64,000 bases of DNA from Sphingomonas sediminicola (GTDB lineage Bacteria > Pseudomonadota > Alphaproteobacteria > Sphingomonadales > Sphingomonadaceae), in NCBI RefSeq assembly GCF_014489515.1, contig NZ_CP060782.1, positions 744,001-808,000 of the forward strand, in the 5' to 3' direction. Under the pieces are notes generated by a model, which was given only the letters and a program-made list of their open reading frames with translations, made no database searches and had not been told where the DNA came from. Every line of letters starts with the position of its first letter. Within the stretch, counting starts at the first letter, position 1. The translations under genes and the position numbers were made by a program. Below, piece by piece: positions 20,720 through 34,257 of this stretch.

Positions 20720-21097
20720 ATGGCGAAAATACTACTGGCAGAAGACGATACGTCGATGCGCGAATATCTGCAGCGCGCGCTGCAGCGTGTCGGGTACGAG
20801 GTGTCTGCCGTAGGGTGTGGGACGGAAGCCATGCCGCTCCTCGAAACCGACCATTTCGACCTTCTGCTGACGGATATCGTCATGCCGGAAATGGACGGGA
20901 TCGAGCTTGCCCAGAAAGCGTCGGCAATCGACCCCGAGATTCGCGTGATGTTCATCACGGGCTTTGCAGCGGTCGCCTTGCAGGGTGGGCGAACGACTCC
21001 TGGCGCCAAGCTGCTGTCCAAACCATTTCACCTGAAGGATCTCGTTGCCGAGGTCGACCGGATCTTCCAGACGGAAGATCAGCACGGCCGTCTCTAA
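20720..21097 (+). CDS. cpdR: CpdR-type single-domain response regulator
   Basis: A 125-residue receiver domain with no output domain. Acidic pocket D9-D10, phosphoacceptor D52 in LLTDIVMPEMDGIELAQKA, T80 in VMFITGFAAVAL, and K101 in LLSKPFHL. The stretches LLTDIVMPEMDGIELA and MFITGFAAVAL are near-identical to CpdR of Caulobacter. Unphosphorylated CpdR directs ClpXP to the cell pole and promotes degradation of CtrA and other substrates; its phosphate comes from the CckA-ChpT relay (established for Caulobacter). AAGG precedes the ATG by six bases. Confidence 0.9.
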   Translation: MAKILLAEDDTSMREYLQRALQRVGYEVSAVGCGTEAMPLLETDHFDLLLTDIVMPEMDGIELAQKASAIDPEIRVMFITGFAAVALQGGRTTPGAKLLSKPFHLKDLVAEVDRIFQTEDQHGRL

Positions 21098-21117
21098 GCA
21101 GATGTGCTCGGCCGCCT

Positions 21118-21840
21118 TTAAGCGGCTTTCGCCTCATTCAGGGTAATCCAGGTAGCGGTCGCCGCAGCGACTAGCTGACCGTCCTTGTCGTGCAGCGCGC
21201 TTCCCACGCGGTGCTTCCTGCCCTCGCTGTCGATTGGCCAGCCAGTCACGATGAGCGGTTCGCCCGCGTGGACGGCTCGATGAAGCACCGCCGACATCCG
21301 TCCCAGCAGAGCCAGGCCCGCCTTGTCCTCGGTCGCAAAGTAACCCGGGCAGTCGAGCGCGGCCCAGAGGAACTCCGGCCGGACCAGTCCGTCTTCGCCG
21401 GTCACCGAATCGTCGGGCGTCCAGGTCGCTGCGACACGATTGGCGTGATCGTGGAGCGCGCCCGGGAATATTCGCATGCCGTCGCCGGCTTCACGATCCG
21501 GCCCGCAGACGAAGCAGCCCGGGAAGATATGATGCGAATGGCCCGAGAAGCGCGGCTCGGCATCCTGCGCTTCCGTGAGGGTCGGCGGTGGCGGGACGTC
21601 TATTTCGACGGGCCCCTTCGCGGCGGTCACCACTATTTGGTCATCTTGCAGGAGGGAGGCCGAGATGCCGTCAGTCTCGAGCGTTAGATCACGGTCCAGG
21701 GGAGGCGGCGCCTTCAACGTTACAGTGCAATTGGAGCCACCAAGGGCAGCCGCCACGAGACCCGCCACGTAACCGCCGTTTCCGGTCTTCGGCGGACCCC
21801 GGAACCGTCTTTCGATGCGAACCGTGCCCATGGCGGTCAT
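21118..21840 (-). CDS. Hotdog-fold thioesterase-like protein
   Basis: A 240-residue protein. GPPKTGNGGYVAGLVAAALGG at the start and GLVRPEFLWAALDCPGYFA in the middle look like the two helices of a double hotdog fold, as in acyl-CoA thioesterase-like proteins. A striking FPGCFVCGPDREAGDGMRIFPG segment (around residues 110-130) carries two Cys. The exact reaction is unknown. Start could be the first Met or Met4. Confidence 0.7.
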   Translation of the reverse strand: MTAMGTVRIERRFRGPPKTGNGGYVAGLVAAALGGSNCTVTLKAPPPLDRDLTLETDGISASLLQDDQIVVTAAKGPVEIDVPPPPTLTEAQDAEPRFSGHSHHIFPGCFVCGPDREAGDGMRIFPGALHDHANRVAATWTPDDSVTGEDGLVRPEFLWAALDCPGYFATEDKAGLALLGRMSAVLHRAVHAGEPLIVTGWPIDSEGRKHRVGSALHDKDGQLVAAATATWITLNEAKAA

Positions 21841-21890
21841 CTCTCATCTCGGCGCTCGCCGCGCAACTGCAAGACACTGTTCGCGAAGGG

Positions 21891-21919
21891 TTGCGCGGTC
21901 CGCCGCCGCTCTCTACATG
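21891..21919 (+). promoter_or_regulatory. Candidate promoter of the tRNA-Val gene
   Basis: TTGCGC (21891-21896), a 17-base spacer and TACATG (21914-21919). Transcription would start about seven bases before the mature tRNA 5' end. Confidence 0.45.
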
Positions 21920-21932
21920 CCCGCTCCAGAGT

Positions 21933-22007
21933 GGGCGTGTAGCTCAGTGGTAGAGCACTGTGTTGACATCGCAGGGGTCGCAAGTTCAATCCTTGCCACG
22001 CCCACCA
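21933..22007 (+). tRNA. tRNA-Val (anticodon GAC)
   Basis: Full cloverleaf: acceptor stem GGGCGTG / CACGCCC, D-arm GCTC..GAGC, anticodon loop TTGACAT giving GAC, T-arm with GTTCAATC, and an encoded CCA end. A TTTTT tract follows directly and may end transcription. Confidence 0.96.
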
Positions 22008-22140
22008 TTTTTCCCTTCAACACCGTTTTCTGACCGCGCCCCAATGCGCGTCTGAAATGCGTCGGGTTGCGGAACGCGCCGTTGCGCCTGAACGTTCGCA
22101 ATTCGGCGTATCTCACCAACCGTGTGGAAGGAGAGGGGCC

Positions 22141-22616
22141 ATGAGCGCGAACGGCCTCGAAGTCTTCGATAAGACACTGGATATCACGCACGTCTGGCTG
22201 AAGGAGATCATGGCGGATCTTGGGCCGGATAAGCAGGTCGCCTGGAAGGTGCTCTCAACCGTCCTTCACAAGCTGCGCGACCGGCTTTCGATCAACCTTG
22301 CGGCCCATCTGGGGCCCAGCTGCCGCTGCTGATCCGCGGTGTCTATTACGACCAGTTCGAGCCGGCGAAGATGCCGGCGGTGTGCCGCACCCGCGAGGAG
22401 TTCGTGGACGAGGTCGCGGAGTGGCTCAGCGACACTCGACCGGTCGATCCCGAAAAGGCGGTCAACGCGGTCTTCCGGACGTTATCCAGGCATATCTCGC
22501 AAGGTCAGGTCGACCACGTGAAACAGGCGCTGCCGAAAGGGCTGAGACAGATGTGGGATGAGGCCGAAGCGATCGTCGTCGAAGCGACCGTCCTCGAGGT
22601 GACGCCGGTTATTTAG
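22141..22616 (+). CDS. DUF2267 domain protein (frameshifted in this sequence)
   Basis: The N-terminal 58 residues (MSANGLEVFDKTLDITHVWLKEIMADLGPDKQVAWKVLSTVLHKLRDRLSINLAAHLG) and the C-terminal part (AQLPLLIRGVYYDQFEPAKMPAVCRTREEFVDEV...) join perfectly if one G is added to GGGG at 22311-22314. The repaired protein has about 158 residues, the DUF2267 size, with its two helical repeats. Function unknown; the family is frequent in soil bacteria near stress genes. Its end overlaps the esterase gene on the other strand by eight bases. Confidence 0.85.
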
Positions 22617-23373
22617 CGGGCTTGGCCGGTAACGGCTTCCGCTGCTCCAGCAGCCACATCCAAAGCGCCGGGTCGTTGTAGGCGGGCACCCATGACCAGT
22701 GATCGGTGTTGGGATAGATGGTCAGGCGAGGCGCTGCTCCGCACTTCTTGAGAGCGTCCACCATTTCAAAGTCCCCGCGCGTGTCGACGGCGTCGTCATG
22801 GTCGCCGTGAAATGCCCAGACAGGGACCTCCTTCGCATTGCAGGCCTTCTTGGGGTCTCCGAAGGCTGCCACGGGCGCCAGAGCGGCAAAATGCTCGGGA
22901 TGGGTTGTGCCCCATTCCCAGGTCGCGATTCCGCCCAAGCTGAGGCCGGTCAGGTAGACCCGCGAAGGATCGACCCTGAGGGTTTTCATCGCATGATCGA
23001 GGATCGCTTCGAGCGGCGGAACCGGCCAATATTCACCAATCGTGTCCGACTGTTCGGGTAGCTGCGGCGAAATGACGATGAAGGGGAAGGCAGGGTTCTT
23101 CTCCACGAGCATGGGCGGTCCGTGCTTCTTGACGACATTGATGTCGGTCCCGCGCTCGCCCGATCCGTGCAGGAAGATGACCAGCGGCCAGCGGTCCGCT
23201 CCGCTCTCATTGTAGCCCTTGGGAATGAACAGCAGGTAGGGGAAGCCGCCTTCTGCGACGGGAGCCTGCACGGTTTGCCCTTCGACGGCCGGCGGCTGGG
23301 CAGGTGTCTTTTTCGCATCGACGGCCGAAGGCAGGCTCAATGCAGCCAGAGCAACGGCGACCCAGAAACGCAT
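22609..23373 (-). CDS. Secreted alpha/beta hydrolase (PHB depolymerase / esterase-like)
   Basis: A 254-residue protein with a signal peptide (MRFWVAVALAALSLPSAVDA). The hydrolase fold is clear: PYLLFIPKGYNESGADRWPLVIFLHGSGERGTDI (oxyanion region), nucleophile in LTGLSLGGIATWEW, Asp in FHGDHDDAVD, His in PNTDHWSW. Similar proteins are annotated as phospholipase/carboxylesterase or dienelactone hydrolase-like. The SD AAGGAG lies in the loop of a small hairpin just before the ATG. Confidence 0.87.
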   Translation of the reverse strand: MRFWVAVALAALSLPSAVDAKKTPAQPPAVEGQTVQAPVAEGGFPYLLFIPKGYNESGADRWPLVIFLHGSGERGTDINVVKKHGPPMLVEKNPAFPFIVISPQLPEQSDTIGEYWPVPPLEAILDHAMKTLRVDPSRVYLTGLSLGGIATWEWGTTHPEHFAALAPVAAFGDPKKACNAKEVPVWAFHGDHDDAVDTRGDFEMVDALKKCGAAPRLTIYPNTDHWSWVPAYNDPALWMWLLEQRKPLPAKPAK

Positions 23374-23374
23374 G

Positions 23375-23401
23375 CGGCGGCTCCTTCATCAAGAACCGCC
23401 G
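23375..23401 (-). promoter_or_regulatory. Hairpin presenting the esterase ribosome binding site in its loop
   Basis: CGGCGG / CCGCCG stem (23375-23380, 23396-23401) one base before the ATG; the loop contains AAGGAG. It could be a simple accident of a GC-rich leader. Confidence 0.3.
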
Positions 23402-23435
23402 CAGCGTTGCACAGCAATAAGCGAAAGACGATGCC

Positions 23436-24962
<1,527 letters not shown>

Positions 24963-25021
24963 TCTACCCGTTTCCTGCGGTTCCGCCGAAATCAGGTTTG
25001 GTGAATAGGACTCAAACTTTT

Positions 25022-25063
25022 AGAAAAAGCTAACCGCGTTTAGCTTGTCCGCTTCCGAAGCGG
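25022..25063 (-). terminator. Candidate terminator of the ATP synthase operon
   Basis: On the minus strand, a CCGCTT-CGG-AAGCGG hairpin is followed by a second stem AAGCTAA / TTAGCTT that runs into TTTCT. It lies just after the atpC stop. Confidence 0.5.
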
Positions 25064-25072
25064 GTCGCGCAA

Positions 25073-25333
25073 TCAGGCGCCTGCACTCTCCGCGAGCACC
25101 GTAAGGCCACGCTCGCTGACCTCTGCGAAGCCTCCGGTCACAGCGATCTTCTCCGGCTGGGCGCCCTGAGAGCGATAGACTGACAGGTCGCCGTCACGCA
25201 GGGTCGTCATGTAGGGCGCGTGACCAGCAAGAATGCCGGAATCGCCCTCGGTGCCCGGAACGACGACCATGTAGACGTCGTCCGACATGACCAACCTGTC
25301 AGGCGTCACGAGTTCGAACTTCAGATCGGCCAT
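25073..25333 (-). CDS. atpC: ATP synthase F1 subunit epsilon
   Basis: Central-stalk subunit: an 86-residue short form with only the N-terminal beta-sandwich ([52 protein letters not shown]). The C-terminal helical inhibitory domain of the E. coli protein is missing, as is usual in this order. It overlaps the preceding small gene by one base. Confidence 0.95.
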   Translation of the reverse strand: MADLKFELVTPDRLVMSDDVYMVVVPGTEGDSGILAGHAPYMTTLRDGDLSVYRSQGAQPEKIAVTGGFAEVSERGLTVLAESAGA

Positions 25334-25518
25334 TACTTCTTACCCTCAATCGCGGCGTCGAACGCGCCTGCGGCAGCTTCGAACTTGTCGCGGCAGCCCG
25401 TGTTGCAGAAGCCGACGACCTTGCCCTTGTAGAGCGTCAGGCTGTCGGAGCTGACCGGCTTCCCCGACCAGGGACACACGTCATTCACGCAATCCTCGAG
25501 GCGAAGTTGGTCAGCCAA
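25333..25518 (-). CDS. Small TRASH/YHS-type metal-site protein inside the atp operon
   Basis: A 61-residue protein starting with [65 protein letters not shown]15, C38 and C42 fit the TRASH pattern C-x22-C-x3-C, and the [22 protein letters not shown] segment resembles YHS domains, so it may bind zinc or copper. It lies six bases after atpD and overlaps atpC by one base, so it is co-transcribed. Homologues are sometimes mislabelled glutathione S-transferase. Function unknown. Confidence 0.82.
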   Translation of the reverse strand: MADQLRLEDCVNDVCPWSGKPVSSDSLTLYKGKVVGFCNTGCRDKFEAAAGAFDAAIEGKK

Positions 25519-25524
25519 TTCCCC

Positions 25525-27081
<1,557 letters not shown>

Positions 27082-27969
27082 TTAGAGCGCTTCTGCGCCG
27101 GAGATGATTTCGACGAGCTCGGTCGTGATCGCGGCTTGGCGCTGACGATTGTACTGAATCGACAGGCGGTTGATCATGTCGCCGGCATTGCGGGTCGCAT
27201 TGTCCATCGCGGTCATCTGCGAGCCGTAGAAACCGGCCTGGTTCTCGAGCAATGCTCGATAGATTTGGATCGCGATATTGCGCGGCAGCAGGTCGGCGAG
27301 GATCTCTTCCTCGTCCGGCTCATACTCGACCGCAGCAAGCGACGCCGTGCCAGTGCCTGCGTCGTTGGCGGCGGGCACTGCGACCGGGATGATCTGGTCG
27401 ACCGTCGGCTCCTGAACGAGCGTCGAGCGGAAATTCGCGTAGGCGAGGTGCACCACGTCGATTCCGTCGGTCGTATAGCGGTCGATCAGGTCTTTCGCGA
27501 TCGCCTGTGCGTCCGCATAGGTCGGGGCCTTCATTCCGCTCGTATCGTACTGGGCGATGATGCCCTTCGGATAAAAGCGCTGGATGACCGGACGGCCCTT
27601 GCGGCCAACGATGTAGAAGAAGACCGTCTTGCCTTGGGCGGCTAGCTCGTCGGCCTTGCGGCGAGCAGCGCGGACGACGTTGCTGTTGAAGGCGCCTGCC
27701 AGGCCGCGGTCGCTGGTGGCGACCACGATCAGATGCGTGTCTTCTTTGCCCGTTCCCGCGAGGAGCTTGGGACTCTGCGGGCTACGAGCGACTTTCGACG
27801 CGAGCGAGGACACAACACCGTTCATGCGGGTCGAGTAGGGACGGCCGGCCTCGGCGTTCTGCTGCGCACGGCGCAGCTTCGCCGCGGCGACCATCTTCAT
27901 CGCCTTGGTGATCTTCTGCGTCGACTTCACCGAGCCGATGCGAAGCTTGAGGGCCTTTAGGCTGGCCAT
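27082..27969 (-). CDS. atpG: ATP synthase F1 subunit gamma
   Basis: Rotating shaft of F1, 295 residues. N-terminal helix MASLKALKLRIGSVKSTQKITKAMKMVAAAKLRRAQ and C-terminal helix MTAMDNATRNAGDMINRLSIQYNRQRQAAITTELVEIISGAEAL are the family signature. One base separates it from atpA upstream. Confidence 0.97.
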   Translation of the reverse strand: MASLKALKLRIGSVKSTQKITKAMKMVAAAKLRRAQQNAEAGRPYSTRMNGVVSSLASKVARSPQSPKLLAGTGKEDTHLIVVATSDRGLAGAFNSNVVRAARRKADELAAQGKTVFFYIVGRKGRPVIQRFYPKGIIAQYDTSGMKAPTYADAQAIAKDLIDRYTTDGIDVVHLAYANFRSTLVQEPTVDQIIPVAVPAANDAGTGTASLAAVEYEPDEEEILADLLPRNIAIQIYRALLENQAGFYGSQMTAMDNATRNAGDMINRLSIQYNRQRQAAITTELVEIISGAEAL

Positions 27970-27970
27970 C

Positions 27971-30057
<2,087 letters not shown>

Positions 30058-30085
30058 CGCGCTTAAAGCTCCAGAACTGGAATTT

Positions 30086-30104
30086 GCCCCATGAAAAATG
30101 GGGC
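30086..30104 (-). promoter_or_regulatory. Hairpin in the atpH 5' leader
   Basis: Perfect seven-base stem GCCCCAT / ATGGGGC with a five-base TTTTC loop (minus strand), about 29 bases before the GTG start. It could affect mRNA stability or translation of the operon. Confidence 0.35.
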
Positions 30105-30259
30105 GCTGCCGCAGGTTAGACCCGCACGCCCCCATGAGTTGGCGCGCCACTAGCAGGGGGTCTTCCAGGATGCAAGGCGGGTGGGCGCGGTTTGAACGCA
30201 ATCGGCGGGAAGCAGCGCTCTGCGCCAGGCGGTAATGGATCTCCAACAAGGAGATGATG

Positions 30260-30736
30260 ATGACCTATCGCGTTACCGGCCTGGATCCTGCTCCCTACAA
30301 GCCGCTGTTCGGCATGAGCGATGACGAGCTCGCCGGCCGTGGGATCGTCCGCATGACGGTCAGCAGCCCGACCTTCCCGTGCCGGGTTAGCCTGACCGAC
30401 CGCGAGATCGGGGAGTCAGTGCTTCTTCTCAATCATGTCAGCCACGACGTCGACAATCCCTACCGCGCCGCCCACGCCATCTTTGTCACGGAAGGCGAAG
30501 AAGAAGCGGCTGAATATATCGACCAGATCCCGCCCGTCTTCGAAAAGCGAATCCTCTCACTCCGCGCATTCGACGACAATGGAATGATGGTCGATGCCGC
30601 GCTTGCCCAGCCGGGCGAGGCCGATGGCGTTATCCGCCGCCTGTTCGACAACAAAGCCGTCGATCACATTGACGCGCACAACGCGACCCGCGGCTGCTTC
30701 TCAGCCCGGATCGAGCGCTCAACGGCAGCTGCTTAG
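30260..30736 (+). CDS. DUF1203 family protein
   Basis: A 158-residue protein: MTYRVTGLDPAPYKPLFGMSDDELAGRGIVRMTVSSPTFPCRVSLTDREIGESVLLLNHVSHDVDNPYRAAHAIFV fits the DUF1203 family (CRVSL.D...GE...LLNH). Three ATGs in tandem follow AAGGAG; the third (30260) has the best spacing of six. It diverges from the ATP synthase operon. Function unknown. Confidence 0.9.
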   Translation: MTYRVTGLDPAPYKPLFGMSDDELAGRGIVRMTVSSPTFPCRVSLTDREIGESVLLLNHVSHDVDNPYRAAHAIFVTEGEEEAAEYIDQIPPVFEKRILSLRAFDDNGMMVDAALAQPGEADGVIRRLFDNKAVDHIDAHNATRGCFSARIERSTAAA

Positions 30737-31591
30737 GTCGGCCACGACCGGGAAATGGTCGGATGCCGGCCGGCCGCCTTCGTAATGCCAGGCGAGCACC
30801 GCGTAGCGTTCGATATTAAGCTGCGGACTGACGAATACGAAATCGATCCGGCTGCTTTCCTTCGGAAGCGTCTGGAAATCATTCCAGGTTCCTTCCGGGC
30901 CCACTGGTATCGAGCGGGTCGCGTCGTGCGCATCCCGAAGGCCGAGCGCTGAATGGGTCATTGCCTGCACGGGCGGTGTGCCCGGCTCGGTATTGAAATC
31001 GCCGGTGACGATGACTGATTCGCCAGGCGCCTTTTTCGCGGCAATCCAGCGAAGAATCTGCCGTGCTCCTTCGAGGCGCGCTACTTTCCCCTCATTGTCC
31101 AGATGCGTGTTGACCGCGACGAAGCGCTTCCCGTCGCTGCGCCGGACGAGATGCGCCCAAGTCGCGGTACGGCTGTAAGCTGAGTCCCAACCTTTCGACG
31201 GCTTGTCCGGTGTCTCTGAGAGCCAGAAGGTGCCGCTCGACTTAAGCTGAAAGACGGTACGATCGAAGGCGACATTGGAAGACTCGCCCATAGGACCGCT
31301 TTCACGAGGCAGCCCGAGAAAGGAGTAATCGGGAAAGGCATGTTCGAGGTCGGCCTGCTGCCCCCGCACCACTTCCTGCAGCCCCAAGATAGCCGGCTTC
31401 ATCATCTTGATTTGTCCGATGAACTGGTCGCGGCGGGCGGACCAGCGGTTGATCCCGTCGGATTCGAGATCGAGGCGAGTGTTGTAGGTCATCACCCGCA
31501 GCGGAGGGCAGGTTTTTGCTGCAGGCGCAGCACCGATCGTCATGGCGCCAACCGCCGCGATCACTATCTTCCTAGTTTGAAAGCAAGCCAT
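30719..31591 (-). CDS. Endonuclease/exonuclease/phosphatase (EEP) family protein, exported
   Basis: A 290-residue protein with a signal peptide (MACFQTRKIVIAAVGAMTIGAAPAA). EEP motifs: LRVMTYNTRLDLESDG, ILGLQEVVRGQ (metal-binding Glu), FVAVNTHLDNEGKVAR, VIVTGDFNTEPG (catalytic Asp), RIDFVFVS and PASDHFPVVADL (His). Such secreted members hydrolyse phosphodiester bonds of lipids, sugars or nucleic acids; substrate unknown. Its end overlaps the DUF1203 gene by 18 bases. Confidence 0.9.
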   Translation of the reverse strand: MACFQTRKIVIAAVGAMTIGAAPAAKTCPPLRVMTYNTRLDLESDGINRWSARRDQFIGQIKMMKPAILGLQEVVRGQQADLEHAFPDYSFLGLPRESGPMGESSNVAFDRTVFQLKSSGTFWLSETPDKPSKGWDSAYSRTATWAHLVRRSDGKRFVAVNTHLDNEGKVARLEGARQILRWIAAKKAPGESVIVTGDFNTEPGTPPVQAMTHSALGLRDAHDATRSIPVGPEGTWNDFQTLPKESSRIDFVFVSPQLNIERYAVLAWHYEGGRPASDHFPVVADLSSCR

Positions 31592-31629
31592 GGGAAGCAG
31601 GACCTAGACCGCCTCGCTATGCTACGTCC

Positions 31630-32676
31630 ATGTTGATGAAAACCATAGATGCAGATGCGGCCTGGGCGGCCTTCGAGCGCCGCGACCGCAGCTGGGATGG
31701 CCGAGTAATCGGAGCAGTCCGGACGACCGGCATCTACTGCAAGCCGAGCTGCCCAGCGCGGCGCCCGAAACGCGAGCATGTCGAGTTCTTCCTTGACGCC
31801 GCTGGAGCGCGGGCAGCCGGCTATCGGTCCTGCATGCGCTGCAAGCCGGACGAGGTGGGTCGCGAGGCTCTTGCGGTTACCAAGGCGGTGAAGCTGATCG
31901 AGCAGGCGGAAGAGGCGATCAGCCTTTCCGACCTTGCCGAAGCCGTCGGCTATGCGCCTCACCATTTCCAGCGCGTCTTTACGCGCGCCCTCGGTGTCTC
32001 TCCAGCCGGATACTGGCGGGGACTTCGCGCAAAGCGCGCCGCCGAGGCTCTTGAGGAGAGTGATCAGGTGACTGAAGCAATCTACGAGGCCGGCTATTCC
32101 GGTCCGAGCCGTTTCTACGCGGACGCCAAGGAGCGTCTCGGAATGACTCCTTCGGCATGGCGCGATGGCGGCCGTGGCGAAACCATCCATTGGACGGTCG
32201 TCGACAGTGCGCTTGGGCCGCTGCTGGTGGCAAAGACGCCGAAGGGCATTTGCCGCCTAACTTTCGAGGAAGACGAGAGTGCGCTGCGCCGGAACTTCCC
32301 GAACGCCAATCTCGTGGCGGACGATGGATCGATGGCCGACCTGATCGAAGGTGTTTTGACCGCCATCGATCATCCGCAATCGGCTCCCGAGCTTCCGATC
32401 GATGTGCGTGGGACGGCATTCCAGGAGGCCGTCTGGCGCGAGCTCCGCAAGATTCCGCTCGGCCAGACCCGCAGCTACGCCGATATCGCGAGAGCGGTCG
32501 GTCAGCCGGGCGCAATGCGCGCGGTCGGGACTGCCAACGGCTCGAACCCGGTCGCCGTGCTCGTTCCCTGCCATCGCGTAATTCGCTCGGACGGCTCGCT
32601 TGGCGGCTATGCCGGCGGCCTGGACCGCAAGCGTAAGCTTCTGAAGGCCGAGGGCGCCGACCCGCTGCTGATCTGA
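31630..32676 (+). CDS. ada: Bifunctional Ada regulator / O6-methylguanine-DNA methyltransferase
   Basis: Repairs alkylated DNA and activates the adaptive response. The 348 residues hold the Ada zinc domain (GVRTTGIYCKPSCPARRPKREHVEFF and YRSCMRCKPDE; the first Cys accepts methyl from phosphotriesters), an AraC-type HTH (AISLSDLAEAVGYAPHHFQRVFTRALGVSPAGYWR), and a C-terminal methyltransferase with the acceptor Cys in PVAVLVPCHRVIRSDGSLGGYAGGLDRK. No alkB or alkA lies nearby. Start at 31630 or the Met at 31636. Confidence 0.95.
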   Translation: MLMKTIDADAAWAAFERRDRSWDGRVIGAVRTTGIYCKPSCPARRPKREHVEFFLDAAGARAAGYRSCMRCKPDEVGREALAVTKAVKLIEQAEEAISLSDLAEAVGYAPHHFQRVFTRALGVSPAGYWRGLRAKRAAEALEESDQVTEAIYEAGYSGPSRFYADAKERLGMTPSAWRDGGRGETIHWTVVDSALGPLLVAKTPKGICRLTFEEDESALRRNFPNANLVADDGSMADLIEGVLTAIDHPQSAPELPIDVRGTAFQEAVWRELRKIPLGQTRSYADIARAVGQPGAMRAVGTANGSNPVAVLVPCHRVIRSDGSLGGYAGGLDRKRKLLKAEGADPLLI

Positions 32677-32681
32677 GGACG

Positions 32682-34206
32682 CTAACGCTTCGCCTTCTGT
32701 CGCTTTCTCTCGTCTTCCTCGAGCATGACGAGGGCGCCCTTTCCGTCGCCCGCCTTGATCTTCTCCATGATCTCGAGGTTACGGCGTTTTTCCCTCGGGA
32801 AATGTGGACTGAAGGCTATGGGGGCAAACAGGTCCTTCGCGTCGGCCGCGTCGGTATCGCGGAGTAGTTGCCGGACCGCTGTCAGGCGGAGATCGTCATC
32901 TTGGGGAACTAGGTCGACCGCGAACAGCAGCCCGTCGATGGCCTGTGCGGGCGGGGGCACGCCTTCCTCTACAAAGCTCTGGTAATAGTACATGAGCGGC
33001 TCCGGCGAGTTGAGGTCCAGCCGGTTGGCCTTCGAGAAATGGCTGCGGATTGCGGTCCAATTCGCCGACTTCGGATTTTTCTTTGCCAGCTCCAGCCCGG
33101 CGCGGCCCTTGTAGATCAGCGCCTTGAAGGACTTCGGATTCAAGGCCAGGGCCTGGTCGGCGGCAACCGATGCTTCTTCGTATTTTCTTGCCTGGAATTC
33201 AGCCTGCGCGAGAGTTTCCATTACGATCGCACTGCGGGGGAATTTCTCCGCTGCCGATCTTGCTCCCCGAGCACCATGCGAGCCGCAGCCGAATCCTCCA
33301 TCTGCGCCTCCAGCTTCATGCGCACCGGAAGAATTTCCTGCTCGTCATCCCGAAGAGTCCGCACCTCAACGGGGCCGACCTTGATCATCGAAGCAGGGAT
33401 GATGCGGGTCGGCAGGGTGTCTCGACCGCGATAAGTGTTGAGCTCCTTCTCGAGCTTCTTGAGATCCCCAAGCGACTGTTTCGCGGCATCAAGGGCCGGA
33501 ACGCCCTTCTGGATCAGGTCTACATACTTGGTCGTTTGCCCGCGCCGCGACGGCTCGAACGCCAGATAATGGGCGAGCAGCCAGCCGCTGCTGTACTGGG
33601 AAATCCATTCCTCGTCGGTAGTCTGATTATAGATGCCCCGAGCATGTCCGGCAGCGACATTCCGCGAAGGAGGCGCAGCCACGCGCCGCGGTAATGCGGC
33701 GGCTCGCCGAATTCCACCGAGCCATCCGGAAGCAGTTCGGCCGGAGCGAAGAACTCCGCATAGCCTTCGACCATCCACGTCGGATAGGCGGCTGTTGCGT
33801 CCTGAAGCATCAGGTGATGCAGATATTCGTGGAAGAAGACGGTCCTGCCGTCGAGATCCCAGCGATCCCGCTTCGGTTCGCTGTTGGCGAAGGAAACGGG
33901 CCCAGACGCGCGGCCGAAGTAGACGCCCGCGATGCCGCCGATCCCGGTAACGTTCGAGACTTCCTGCGAATCCCGCAGCGTGTAGAGCGTAAGGCGGCTG
34001 GTTGAGGTGGGCGGCGGGTCCTTCATCTGGCGCACGGCCCGAACGGCGCTGTCGAAGCGCTCCAGCTCCGTCGCATAGGCGCGCAAAGCATCCGGCTTCT
34101 GCTTGGAATAGATTATGAAGTGGTTGGTTCTGGCCTCGTTCCACTGGGCCAGTGCTTGCGACGGCGCGAGTGCGAGCGCCGTCAACGCTGCAAGCCTTAG
34201 AAACAT
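32682..34206 (-). CDS. Exported TPR protein with HExxH (peptidase-MA-like) domain (two frameshifts in this sequence)
   Basis: The N-terminus is a signal peptide (MFLRLAALTALALAPSQALAQW). It continues into WNEARTNHFIIYSKQKPDALRAYATELERFD and the zinc-type motif FFHEYLHHLM, then PTWMVEGYAEFFAP, as in DUF1570/peptidase-MA proteins. After SLPDM-LGG one G is missing from GGGG (33636-33639 on this strand), and a second G is missing at 33265-33268; with both added the frame runs on through a basic linker into TPR-like helices (YEEASVAADQALALNPKSFKALIYKGRAGLEL) to a 508-residue product. Probably a periplasmic metalloprotease or a relative; unproven. Confidence 0.75.
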
Positions 34207-34257
34207 TTGTGATTCCCTCAATCAACAAGGGGAAATTAGCGCAGCGAAAACAGCTGT

